A stretch of 64,000 bases of DNA, from positions 682,001 through 746,000 of the forward strand of contig NZ_REFH01000007.1 in NCBI RefSeq assembly GCF_003688495.1, written 5' to 3'. The DNA is from Flavobacterium weaverense (GTDB taxonomy: Bacteria > Bacteroidota > Bacteroidia > Flavobacteriales > Flavobacteriaceae). The position numbers and the translations under genes were made by a program. The number at the start of each line of letters is the position of its first letter. The stretch's first letter is position 1. The notes under the pieces are model-generated. The model worked only from the letters and a program-made list of their open reading frames with translations, had not been told where the DNA came from and did not search any database. Positions 24,076-32,518 of this stretch are shown piece by piece.

Positions 24076-25440
24076 TTATATTGTCATCGAAAACAATTCG
24101 GTTTCCGGAGCTTTTCGTTTTAATCGAAGATCAAAAGCCATGCAGATATTTCGAACATAAGGTTTTCCAGCATCTGCCACTTCGATACTGTTTTCTTTAA
24201 TAATAAGTAAGCCATCGTTTTCCATTTCTTTCAATTGAATTAGAACATCTGGAATTTCTTCAAAGTAAACATCTTTATTTTCCCATGAAGTTTCAAATTG
24301 GCACATTAAATTCAAGATATGTTTTCTGATTATTAAATCTTCATTTGTCAGTGAATGTCCACGATAAACAGGTATTTTATCCCATTCTAATATTTGGTAA
24401 TAATCTTCTAAGTTTTTTACATTTTGGGCAAAGCTATACCAACTATCACTAATAGATGAAACGCCCAAGCCTACCATTAGTTGCGTTTTTGAAGAGCTAT
24501 AACCCATAAAGTTACGATGTAATTTTCCTTTTTCAAAGGCATCATGAAGACTATCCGTTTCTAGGGCAAAATGATCCATTCCTATTTCGTGATAACCATT
24601 TTCGAAAAGTAGTTTTTTACCTGTTTCATATAACAATCTTTTCTTGTCATCTTTTGGTATATCTTCATCTTTAAAACCACGCTGACCGTTTCCTTTAATC
24701 CACGGAACGTGAGCATAACTGTAAAATGCCAATCGATCAGGTTGTAATGATTTTGTTTTTTCTATCGTATCGATAATATCATCAAGTTCTTGAAATGGTA
24801 AACCAAAGATGATATCGTGGCCTATCGAAGTATAACCTATTTCTCTAGCCCAGAAAGTAACCTTTGCAACGTTGTGAAAGGGTTGTTCTCTGTGAATTGC
24901 TTTCTGCACTTTTGCAGAATAATCTTGTACTCCGTAGCTTACTCTTCTAAAACCTAAATCGTATAGCTTTTGCAAATGCTCGTAAGAGGTATTGTTGGGA
25001 TGTCCTTCAAAACTAAATTCATAATTTTCGGCTTTAGTTGCGCTTGTGAAAATACCGTTAATTAAATCCTCTAAATTTTTTGGGGAGAAAAAAGTAGGCG
25101 TTCCGCCTCCTAAATGGATTTCTTTTACAGTTGGCTTTTCTCCTAATATTTTACAGTAGATTGACCATTCTTTTAAGACAGCTTCTATATAAGGATTTTC
25201 TACACTGTGGTTTTTTGTGATACGCTTATTACATCCACAAAAAGTGCATAGACTTTCACAAAAAGGAAGATGTATATAAAGACTTATTCCTTCTGGACCG
25301 TTACTTTGTATAAATGATTTTTTTAAGGTGTCAGTCCATGCTTCATATGAAAAATCAGCTTCATCCCAATAGGGAACCGTAGGATAACTAGTGTATCTGG
25401 GACCTGGAACGTTGTATTTTTGAATTAAGGAGTTTTTCAT
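24076..25440 (-). CDS. hemN: Oxygen-independent coproporphyrinogen III oxidase
   Basis: HemN is a cytoplasmic radical-SAM enzyme that converts coproporphyrinogen III to protoporphyrinogen IX without oxygen, feeding haem to cytochromes. The 454 residues include the radical-SAM cluster C61-x3-C65-x2-C68 with Cys70 next to it, the SAM-binding LGGGTPTF, and the family segment YGVQDYSAKVQKAIHREQPF. The full length and the N-terminal GPRYTSYPT identify true HemN rather than the shorter HemW. An Fnr-type operator and matching -7 element lie upstream, so it is probably co-induced with the cbb3 genes it faces. Confidence 0.95.
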   Translation of the reverse strand: MKNSLIQKYNVPGPRYTSYPTVPYWDEADFSYEAWTDTLKKSFIQSNGPEGISLYIHLPFCESLCTFCGCNKRITKNHSVENPYIEAVLKEWSIYCKILGEKPTVKEIHLGGGTPTFFSPKNLEDLINGIFTSATKAENYEFSFEGHPNNTSYEHLQKLYDLGFRRVSYGVQDYSAKVQKAIHREQPFHNVAKVTFWAREIGYTSIGHDIIFGLPFQELDDIIDTIEKTKSLQPDRLAFYSYAHVPWIKGNGQRGFKDEDIPKDDKKRLLYETGKKLLFENGYHEIGMDHFALETDSLHDAFEKGKLHRNFMGYSSSKTQLMVGLGVSSISDSWYSFAQNVKNLEDYYQILEWDKIPVYRGHSLTNEDLIIRKHILNLMCQFETSWENKDVYFEEIPDVLIQLKEMENDGLLIIKENSIEVADAGKPYVRNICMAFDLRLKRKAPETELFSMTI

Positions 25441-25462
25441 AATAAAAGCTTTTAGTAATATC

Positions 25463-25506
25463 CAAAAGTACTCCTAACACTAAATATTTAAAATGATATT
25501 TATCAT
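25463..25506 (-). promoter_or_regulatory. Fnr-type operator and promoter of hemN
   Basis: ATGATATTTATCAT (25493-25506) has two exact ATGATA half-sites. On the minus strand the -7 element TACTTTTG (25470-25463) follows, with its G 36.5 bases from the box centre, the same as at ccoS. The operator takes the place of the -33 element, as in class II activation. Confidence 0.68.
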
Positions 25507-25524
25507 GTTAGAAAAAGACAAAAA

Positions 25525-25551
25525 AAAAGAGACCTTTTTAAAGTCTCTTTT
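25525..25551 (-). terminator. Terminator downstream of the 158-residue unknown gene
   Basis: AAAAGAGAC (25525-25533) and GTCTCTTTT (25543-25551) form a 9-bp stem with a 9-base loop. On the minus strand it is followed by a run of T, right after the stop of the gene that ends at 25555. Confidence 0.8.
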
Positions 25552-25554
25552 AAA

Positions 25555-26031
25555 TTATTTAGTAATACAGTTATCAATTAGTGATTTCCATTTTTTTGCA
25601 AGCTGATGATCTTCGTATAAGCAAAGTTGCCCCATTTGGTCATTGACTATTTTGTAAAATGGAATAGATTCTGATTTTTTACTATTCATATATTGGAACT
25701 CTAAATCTACTTGATTTGTATCACCATTAGCACTGTCCTTAGTAACGTTCACTTTACAAGATTGTACATCATTTAAATTGATAAATGAATTAGACTCTGT
25801 CTTCGGGTTAAAATCCATTAAAATAAATCCTTTATTGTGTTCGTCGAAAGCCAAAACTTTTTTATTTAATGTGTCTATCACCTCAAATTTAAAATTTCCT
25901 GGCTGAGTGTATTGATTTATAATCGAATTAATTTTTGATTTATTAAGTGAATTTGATCGTATTGAGTAGAATATTGGAATAGCGATTAAGAAAGATAATG
26001 CAAGTCCGATAATTGTAATTGAAGTGTCCAT
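25555..26031 (-). CDS. Hypothetical membrane-anchored protein
   Basis: I do not recognise this protein. It has 158 residues, one N-terminal transmembrane helix (about residues 4-24: ITIIGLALSFLIAIPIFYSI) and a soluble domain of alternating strands with charged turns, including VDLEFQYMNSK. The topology suggests a cytoplasmic or membrane-associated domain after a signal-anchor. I use the ATG before DTSITIIG; an earlier in-frame start at 26076 would add an unlikely basic extension. It follows the unrelated 115-residue membrane protein gene on the same strand and has its own terminator. Confidence 0.65.
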   Translation of the reverse strand: MDTSITIIGLALSFLIAIPIFYSIRSNSLNKSKINSIINQYTQPGNFKFEVIDTLNKKVLAFDEHNKGFILMDFNPKTESNSFINLNDVQSCKVNVTKDSANGDTNQVDLEFQYMNSKKSESIPFYKIVNDQMGQLCLYEDHQLAKKWKSLIDNCITK

Positions 26032-26169
26032 TTTTTTTAATTTTAGGTGTTTATATAACAAGATGACTTGAACCAATTGATTTGTTCAAATAGTTTGAGT
26101 AAATAATATTAATTTGTGTTAATTGCGAGAATTAAAAAAGTCTCTTAATAATAGAAGTAAGAATATATT

Positions 26170-26517
26170 TTACCAAAAAGAGTGATACGGAAATAAGAGT
26201 AGCGAAACCATCTCGCATCGATTGATGTCTTGATTCGCATAACGGATGAAAAGAGTCTTAATTTTAAACTCTGGAAGTAAAGCTAAATAGCTTTCTAAAT
26301 ATTTTACTACAGTGTAGCTTTGTGTTTTATACTGTAATATAAAAGCAGCTGTAGTTTGAGGCTGAATAAAAACAGAACTATGTATACTGTCTGGTGAATA
26401 AGAAGGTGCTGTTTTTTCTATTTCGATGGAGTCACCCAATGATTTGCTAGCAGTAAAAGCAGCGAAAATAACTAATGAAAGTCCAATAATAAGTATTGTT
26501 CTCCTTAACCAATCCAT
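26170..26517 (-). CDS. Hypothetical protein with an N-terminal membrane anchor
   Basis: I do not recognise this 115-residue protein. It begins with a transmembrane helix or uncleaved signal (WLRRTILIIGLSLVIFAAF, residues 3-21). A polar Ser/Pro/Thr linker follows, then a short mixed segment ending in NRCEMVSLLLFPYHSFW. It lies between the DUF349 gene and another small membrane-anchored unknown, all on the minus strand, with gaps of 138 bases on either side. There is no promoter I can assign with confidence. It could be lineage-specific. Confidence 0.55.
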   Translation of the reverse strand: MDWLRRTILIIGLSLVIFAAFTASKSLGDSIEIEKTAPSYSPDSIHSSVFIQPQTTAAFILQYKTQSYTVVKYLESYLALLPEFKIKTLFIRYANQDINRCEMVSLLLFPYHSFW

Positions 26518-26595
26518 AATGTAAATATAGCCATTGGATTTGATTATGAGTCATTCTTTCCTGTAAATGAAGGTTATTCTGCGAATTAATACAGA

Positions 26596-26630
26596 TAAAA
26601 AAAAACCTCGAACAGTATTTGTTCGAGGTT
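26596..26630 (-). terminator. Terminator of the DUF349 gene
   Basis: AACCTCGAACA (26604-26614) and TGTTCGAGGTT (26620-26630) form a perfect 11-bp stem with a 5-base loop. On the minus strand a run of T follows, 26 bases after the DUF349 stop codon. Confidence 0.9.
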
Positions 26631-26655
26631 ACTACTTTATAAGCTTATTTGTAGT

Positions 26656-28671
26656 TTATTCTACGTTAAGATTTCGCAACTGTTTAAGTTTTTCTTTCCA
26701 AACAGTAAGCGTTTCTTTATGAATTGCTATGTTTTTTCTAACTTCTAGAACTATAGAGTTTTCTTTTTTAGCGTTACGCGTATTGGTGAAAAACTGAATG
26801 TTATTTTCTAATTGGAAAATTTCATTTTGAACTTCTTCAATTTTGCGCATGATAAAAATTTTCTCATTATCAAGCTTGCGTGTATCATTACTTTCAGATA
26901 AATGATCCATTCTATTTGAAAAACGCATCATCTCAGTATCTTTTTTACTTAGATTTAATTTTTCAAAAAGAGCATCTAGTATTTTATTGAACTTACCTTC
27001 GATATGTCTTCTTGGAAAAGGAACTTTACCAAAGTTTTTCCAAGTTTCGATGTGCAATTTTATAGCGTCTAAATCCGCTTTATGTTCACCTATCAGTTGA
27101 AACTCTCTTAGTGTTTCTAAATAGGTTTTCTTGTTATCGAATGCTTCTACTTCTTCACTATTTTCTTCGTTTTTTTGCTCTTTTAACTTCTCAAAATAAT
27201 GATTACAAGCATCTTTAAATTCTTTCCAGATTTTATCTGAATATTTTCTCGGCACATGACCTATTTGCTTCCATTCTTCTTGAATTTGCTTCATGATAGG
27301 AGTAGTAGTAGCAAAATCTGTACTTTCTTGTAACTCTTTAGCTTTGGCTACAAGTGCCGTTTTTTTACTTAAATTATCGTTTTGATCCTTCTTAATATCT
27401 TTGTAAAAAGAGTTTTTGAAAGAATTAAAATTTCTAACAGCAGTTTTAAATGCAGACCACGTTTCTTCATTTACATCTGAAGGAACTTTGCCAGCTGAGA
27501 AAAAAGCAGTACGTAAAGCTTCTACTTTTTCAATCTGTGCAAGCCATTGCGAATGAGCATTAACTTTCTCAGTTGCTAAAACTTCAATTTGAGCGATTAT
27601 TTCTTTTTTCTTTTCTAGATTTTCTTGCTCTGTACCTCTTTGGTTTTCAAACAAAACTTCTCTTTTATCGTGCATTTGTTTAGTTAATTCACTAAACTTA
27701 TTCCAGATATCATCACGGTGTTCTCTAGAAACTGGACCGATATCTTCTTTCCAAATTCGATGTAAATCCTGTAATTCTCTAAAAGCTTTATTGATGTCCG
27801 CTTCGTTTACTAGTTCTTCAACACGAGCAACGATTTTTTGTTTTTGCTCAAGATTGTGCTTAAAGTCTAAATCTCTTGCTTCTCTATCTAAGTGTAAATA
27901 ATCGTAAAAATTCTCTACATGGAAATGAAAATTATTCCATACATGATTGTACTTATCTTTAGGAATTGGTCCTGCATTTTTCCAACGGTCTCTTAAATCA
28001 TTAAAATGTTTTAAGGTATCTTTAATGTTTGCTTGAGGATCTATAAGTTCTTTAAGTTCCTCAACGATTGCTAATCTATTTTCTAAATTAGATTTTAGAT
28101 TAGTTTGCAAACTTTTGAAATGCGTATTTTTAGCATCTCTAAAAATGGAATAATATTTATCGAAATTTGTTTTTAGAGGAGAATGATATTGGAAATCTTC
28201 ATTTGGATCTTGATTTTCAGCAAGGAATTCTTCTTTTTTCTCTTCTAAAAGATGATTGTATTTTGCTAAGAATGATTTTTTAATTTCTTCAATATGATCT
28301 TTAGCAGATAATACTTTTTCGTTCGAAACTAAATTAGATAACTCGTCTACTAATTCCTCTAATGATAAAGTATCATAATCTTGCATAGGAATAGCATGAC
28401 GTTCTTTCAGTGTTTCATCTTCACTTTCTTCAGCATTTGAATCTGCGATAGCGTCAACGGCATTCTGATTTTTCGTTTCAACGGCATCAGTGGAATTACT
28501 TTCTTCTGGATTTACAACATTGTCTTCAGCAGGTTCTTCAGTTATTTCCGTAGATGCGGATTGCTCTAAATTATCCGTTGGAGATTGGTTTGTATCAACC
28601 GCATTGTTTTCCACGTTTCCATCTGTTTCGTTTTCATTACGAGACAGGTTATCATTCTTTTCTTCTAACAT
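26656..28671 (-). CDS. DUF349 repeat protein
   Basis: This 671-residue protein is a long, highly charged helical protein. The first 110 residues are acidic and disordered, rich in Glu, Asp, Asn and Thr. At least five DUF349 units of about 70 residues follow, marked by W-K-x-x-G-P/H-V/I-P segments such as RWKNAGPIPKDKYNHVW, EWKQIGHVPRKYSDKIW and TWKNFGKVPFPRRHIEG. The last 90 residues are predicted coiled coil. There is no signal peptide. The family is widespread in Bacteroidota, and its role is not established; helical RNA- or ribosome-associated functions have been suggested. It stands alone with a strong terminator. Confidence 0.9.
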   Translation of the reverse strand: MLEEKNDNLSRNENETDGNVENNAVDTNQSPTDNLEQSASTEITEEPAEDNVVNPEESNSTDAVETKNQNAVDAIADSNAEESEDETLKERHAIPMQDYDTLSLEELVDELSNLVSNEKVLSAKDHIEEIKKSFLAKYNHLLEEKKEEFLAENQDPNEDFQYHSPLKTNFDKYYSIFRDAKNTHFKSLQTNLKSNLENRLAIVEELKELIDPQANIKDTLKHFNDLRDRWKNAGPIPKDKYNHVWNNFHFHVENFYDYLHLDREARDLDFKHNLEQKQKIVARVEELVNEADINKAFRELQDLHRIWKEDIGPVSREHRDDIWNKFSELTKQMHDKREVLFENQRGTEQENLEKKKEIIAQIEVLATEKVNAHSQWLAQIEKVEALRTAFFSAGKVPSDVNEETWSAFKTAVRNFNSFKNSFYKDIKKDQNDNLSKKTALVAKAKELQESTDFATTTPIMKQIQEEWKQIGHVPRKYSDKIWKEFKDACNHYFEKLKEQKNEENSEEVEAFDNKKTYLETLREFQLIGEHKADLDAIKLHIETWKNFGKVPFPRRHIEGKFNKILDALFEKLNLSKKDTEMMRFSNRMDHLSESNDTRKLDNEKIFIMRKIEEVQNEIFQLENNIQFFTNTRNAKKENSIVLEVRKNIAIHKETLTVWKEKLKQLRNLNVE

Positions 28672-28862
28672 TTGTTCAATGTGTAAGGTTTGTAATTGTA
28701 TCTATTGCGAAAGGTACTAAAGCCCTATGAAAGTACAAAATTAATATGCTAATTATGGGCACTTTTGATGGAAAACAATCGATTTAAAGTGATTATAAAT
28801 TATGAAGCTGAGCATTCTTGCCTAAGTATTAATTATTTTTAGGTATTTGAAAACCTTGTAAA

Positions 28863-28898
28863 TAAAAAAAAAGCTATAACTTTTAAGGGTTGTAGCTT
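28863..28898 (-). terminator. Terminator of the TPR-aroE operon
   Basis: AAGCTATAAC (28871-28880) pairs with GTTGTAGCTT (28889-28898) with one G-T pair and an 8-base loop. On the minus strand it is followed by a run of nine T, about 33 bases after the aroE stop. Confidence 0.85.
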
Positions 28899-28930
28899 GA
28901 AATATTGGTAGATGTCTTTGTGTTTTAGTT

Positions 28931-29680
28931 TTATTTATTCCAAATTTTCCATGCTTTCTCGGCCTGAAAAATGAGCATATCTAAACCATTTTTTGTTTTA
29001 GCGCCTCGTTCTTTTGCTTTTTTTAAAAATTGTGTTTCTTCTGGATTGTAAATTAAATCATAAGCAATATGCTTTTCTGTAAAATACTCGTAAGGAATTA
29101 GTGGAAAAGCATCAATATTAGGACTTGTTCCTACTGGAGTAGAATTAATTATGATTTGGTAATTTTCAAATGTTGAAGCATTAATAGCTTCATAACTAAT
29201 TGCATTTTCTTTCGCTTCTCTGGAAACAAATGTATAGGAAATCTTTAACTCGTCCAAAGCGAAAGCTACACCTTTTGAAGCGCCACCTGTTCCTAAGATT
29301 AATGCTCGCTGATGACTTTTATTTAATAGAGGTTTTAACGATTTTTTAAAGCCAAAATAGTCTGTATTGTATCCTTTAAGCTTGCCTTTTTTGGAAACTT
29401 TAATCGTATTAACAGCACCAATTTTCTTTGCTTTTTTTGATAATTTATCCAAGAAAGGAATTACAGTTTCTTTGTAAGGAATTGTAACGCTCAAACCTTT
29501 TAATTCTAAATTGTCTCTAATAATCTCAGGTAAAGTTGTGATTTCTTGAATATCAAAATTCTCATAAGTACAACCTTCAAAGTTTTCATTACTAAATTTC
29601 TCAGTAAAATATCCTTTAGAAAAGGAGTAGCTTATATTTCTACCCAACAAACCAAAACGCTTTTTTACTATTTCAATCAT
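28931..29680 (-). CDS. aroE: Shikimate dehydrogenase
   Basis: AroE reduces 3-dehydroshikimate to shikimate with NADPH in aromatic amino acid synthesis. The 249-residue protein starts with the substrate-binding GLLGRNISYSFSKGYF (S-x-S pattern) and keeps GLSVTIPYKE with the catalytic Lys. The Rossmann motif LGTGGASKGVAFAL follows, and later GTSPN and DLIYNPEETQFL. The ATG at 29680 overlaps the TAA of the upstream TPR gene (TAATG), which indicates translational coupling. The longer frame from 29731 lies inside the TPR gene and would add an unrelated N-terminus. Confidence 0.95.
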   Translation of the reverse strand: MIEIVKKRFGLLGRNISYSFSKGYFTEKFSNENFEGCTYENFDIQEITTLPEIIRDNLELKGLSVTIPYKETVIPFLDKLSKKAKKIGAVNTIKVSKKGKLKGYNTDYFGFKKSLKPLLNKSHQRALILGTGGASKGVAFALDELKISYTFVSREAKENAISYEAINASTFENYQIIINSTPVGTSPNIDAFPLIPYEYFTEKHIAYDLIYNPEETQFLKKAKERGAKTKNGLDMLIFQAEKAWKIWNK

Positions 29681-31077
29681 TATGGTTTTATGTATTTTAA
29701 GATATGATTCTGAACTATTTTTCTTGCCCAAACTACCGGATATAATTCCTCGAGAACAACTTTGTTATCAAAGTTTAGTCGTAAAGCATTACTCAAATGA
29801 AATTTTGCTTTAGTATTGTCAGCTTGCATATAATACAATCCAGCTAATCGATATTCAACTTCGTTTTCTTCCGGAAAATATTCAGACGCCTGCAGCAATG
29901 TTTTTATTGCGCTATCAAATTCTCCTAAAAATTGAAGAATATCAACCCAAAACAACCATGTCTCTAAAGAGTGGTCTCCAAATTCGACTGCTTTTCTATA
30001 TCCAAACTCTGCTTCCTCAAAAAAGTTCATTTGTTTATTTATAGAGGCATATCGCTTCCAGTACAATTGATTTTGATTATCAATTGCTAATGCTTTGTTG
30101 ACAAAGAAAAGTGCTTTTTGAAAGTTTTTTTGGCGAACATAAAAGTCAGTAATTGCAATCCATCCTTTATCAAGAAGCGGATCTTCATGCACTGTTTGAT
30201 TAAAATATTTTAGAGCAAGTGCTTTATTTCCTAATTTCTCGTGACATTTTCCTATTCTTAGTAATGCATATGAAGTTGCATCATCTAGCTCTATAGTTCT
30301 TTCGTAACTTTCAATAGCTTCCTTATATTTTTTAAGTCTTTCAAAAGCTTTCGCTTTTTCCATAAACGCTCCTAAGAATTCATCGTCTATTAAAGTCGCG
30401 TAATCGAAAGCGCGAATTGCATTTTCATATTCTTTTACACCGTAATGCAATCGACCTACTTGGTGCCAAGCAATCTCACTGTATGGATTTTTTTCAATAT
30501 ATTCATTTAAGAAAGTAATCGCTTCTTGATTTTGATCTAAAAATTCAAAGCAATAAACAACATTATATAATGCAGATTGATCTTCTAAGTCTTCCTCTAA
30601 GCATTTGATGAAACTTTCTTTCGCTAATTCGAAATTATCCATGAATAAGTATTCCATGCCTATTAAATTATAGACATCTGCATAATCATCAGTATATTTT
30701 AAAGCAATTTTTAATAACTCAACTGCTTTTTCGTGTTGGTCTCTTTTAGAGTATATATTTGCTTTTTGAATGTATATTTCTTCGTTCGTAGGTTCGATTG
30801 CATATAATTCATTTAGCAATTTTTCGGCTAATTCTAGTTTGTCATCATAGACTAACATCTCCACTTGGACTAGTTTTAGTCCTGTTGATTTGGGGTGTTG
30901 ATCAAGTGCTAACTTTAATGCTTTTTTAGCTAAAGCGGCCTTACCCATATCGAGATAATGAAGAATGATTTCTTCAAATTCCTCAGAGTCAAAAAAGAGC
31001 ACTTTGTTGGTTTTCAACATAGACTCAAATTTAGACAAGGATAAGTTATAGTCTTCTTCTTCGTTGCTTAATTGCAT
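29680..31077 (-). CDS. Tetratricopeptide repeat protein
   Basis: This 465-residue protein is built almost entirely of about a dozen TPR units of 34 residues, with the usual small residues at positions 8 and 20, for example NAIRAFDYATLIDDEFLGAF. It has no signal peptide or membrane helix, so it should be a cytoplasmic scaffold or adaptor. It is coupled to aroE by a one-base stop/start overlap, an arrangement I recall as common in flavobacteria. Nothing in it suggests an enzymatic role, and its partner is unknown. Confidence 0.9.
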   Translation of the reverse strand: MQLSNEEEDYNLSLSKFESMLKTNKVLFFDSEEFEEIILHYLDMGKAALAKKALKLALDQHPKSTGLKLVQVEMLVYDDKLELAEKLLNELYAIEPTNEEIYIQKANIYSKRDQHEKAVELLKIALKYTDDYADVYNLIGMEYLFMDNFELAKESFIKCLEEDLEDQSALYNVVYCFEFLDQNQEAITFLNEYIEKNPYSEIAWHQVGRLHYGVKEYENAIRAFDYATLIDDEFLGAFMEKAKAFERLKKYKEAIESYERTIELDDATSYALLRIGKCHEKLGNKALALKYFNQTVHEDPLLDKGWIAITDFYVRQKNFQKALFFVNKALAIDNQNQLYWKRYASINKQMNFFEEAEFGYRKAVEFGDHSLETWLFWVDILQFLGEFDSAIKTLLQASEYFPEENEVEYRLAGLYYMQADNTKAKFHLSNALRLNFDNKVVLEELYPVVWARKIVQNHILKYIKP

Positions 31078-31281
31078 ACTGTGTTTTTTTAATTTGGCCT
31101 AAATAAAGTTAGGCATCATTAATGTTAAAGCGCTGAGGAGTAGGAATTGTTTTGAACAATTTAATTAACAAAAAACAAATTTCAATTAATAAATATTTTT
31201 GTTCATAACCTGCTATTCTAGTCCTGATGAAAGAGTGTAGCGTCCCGAAGTTTAGGGAGCAAGAATACCTTCGTACTATAA

Positions 31282-32469
31282 TTATTCTTTATTGAAAATC
31301 TCGTCCATTACATCTAGCATTATTTTGCAACCTTCTTTAATTTCTTCATTTGAAATGGTAAGCGGTGGCGTTATGCGGATTGCTGTTCCTTCAAAAAGTA
31401 ACCAAAATAAAATAAGTCCTTTGTCTTGACATTTAAGAATCACTTCATTAGTAATATCAGCGCTTTTTGTCATTGCGGCCAGCATTAATCCTCGTCCTCG
31501 TACATCCTCTATCAAAGGATGTACCAAAAGCGATCTAAATAAGTTTTCTTTCTCAATGGCTTCATCCATCAAATTCGTCTCGGTAATTTCCTTCAAAGTC
31601 GCTAAACAGGCTGACGCTATGACAGGGTGACCACCAAATGTGGTGATGTGACCTAATTTAGGATTATCGCTTAATAAATCCATCCTTGAAGCCTCGGCAG
31701 TGAAGGCACCTACTGGCATTCCGCCACCCATTCCTTTGCCCATTACCAAAATATCTGGAACTACATCGTAATGTTGAAATCCGAATAATTTTCCTGTTCT
31801 TCCAAAACCAGGCTGAATTTCATCTAATATCATCATGGCACCTACTTCATCACAACGTTGACGTACTTTCTTGAGGAAATCATTATGCGGCTGAATAAAT
31901 CCAGCACCTCCTTGAATGGTTTCTAAGATTATTCCAGCAGTTTTAGTTGTTATTTTTTCTAAGTCTGCTTCATTATTAAAAGTTATAAAGTCAACATCTG
32001 GTATAAGAGGACGAAAAACTTGTTTGCGCTCTTCAAATCCCATCACGCTCATAGAACCCATTGTATTTCCATGATACGCATTATGACAAGAAATTAATTG
32101 ACTTCTACCAGTTGTTCTTCGCGCTAATTTTAAAGCGCCTTCAATAGCTTCTGTACCTGAATTTACTAAATAAGTTTTGTTCAATGTTGGTGGTAGGAGT
32201 GAAACTAATAATTTGCAATATTCAACTGCTGGACTTTGCGAGTATTCGCCATAAACCATTACGTGAGAATATTTATCAAGTTGATTTTTTATAGCTTGAT
32301 TTACTTTTGGATGCTGATGCCCCAGCGCGCAAGCAGAAACTCCAGCAACAAAATCTAAATATTTTTTATTATTTGTGTCGTAAATGTATGAACCTACCGC
32401 ATGTGAAACTTCCATGCCTAAAGGATAAGGTGAAGTTTGTGCTTGATATTTTGTAAAATCAGTATTCAC
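31282..32469 (-). CDS. Class III PLP-dependent aminotransferase (acetylornithine-aminotransferase-like)
   Basis: This 395-residue enzyme belongs to the class III aminotransferases. Motifs include VNSGTEAIEGALKLAR near residue 100, HNAYHGNTMGSMSV, the metal/PLP aspartate in MMILDEIQPGFGRTG, and the Schiff-base lysine in VMGKGMGGGMPVGAF. The group includes acetylornithine, ornithine and other omega-amino acid aminotransferases. The gene lies by itself next to the OstA-like gene and far from arginine genes, so the substrate is uncertain. It is 49 bases downstream of the OstA-like gene and may be co-transcribed with it. Confidence 0.9.
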   Translation of the reverse strand: MNTDFTKYQAQTSPYPLGMEVSHAVGSYIYDTNNKKYLDFVAGVSACALGHQHPKVNQAIKNQLDKYSHVMVYGEYSQSPAVEYCKLLVSLLPPTLNKTYLVNSGTEAIEGALKLARRTTGRSQLISCHNAYHGNTMGSMSVMGFEERKQVFRPLIPDVDFITFNNEADLEKITTKTAGIILETIQGGAGFIQPHNDFLKKVRQRCDEVGAMMILDEIQPGFGRTGKLFGFQHYDVVPDILVMGKGMGGGMPVGAFTAEASRMDLLSDNPKLGHITTFGGHPVIASACLATLKEITETNLMDEAIEKENLFRSLLVHPLIEDVRGRGLMLAAMTKSADITNEVILKCQDKGLILFWLLFEGTAIRITPPLTISNEEIKEGCKIMLDVMDEIFNKE

Positions 32470-32518
32470 TTTTTTTATATTTAATGTTTTAAACTAATAA
32501 CCGCTTAGAAAACTGTTA

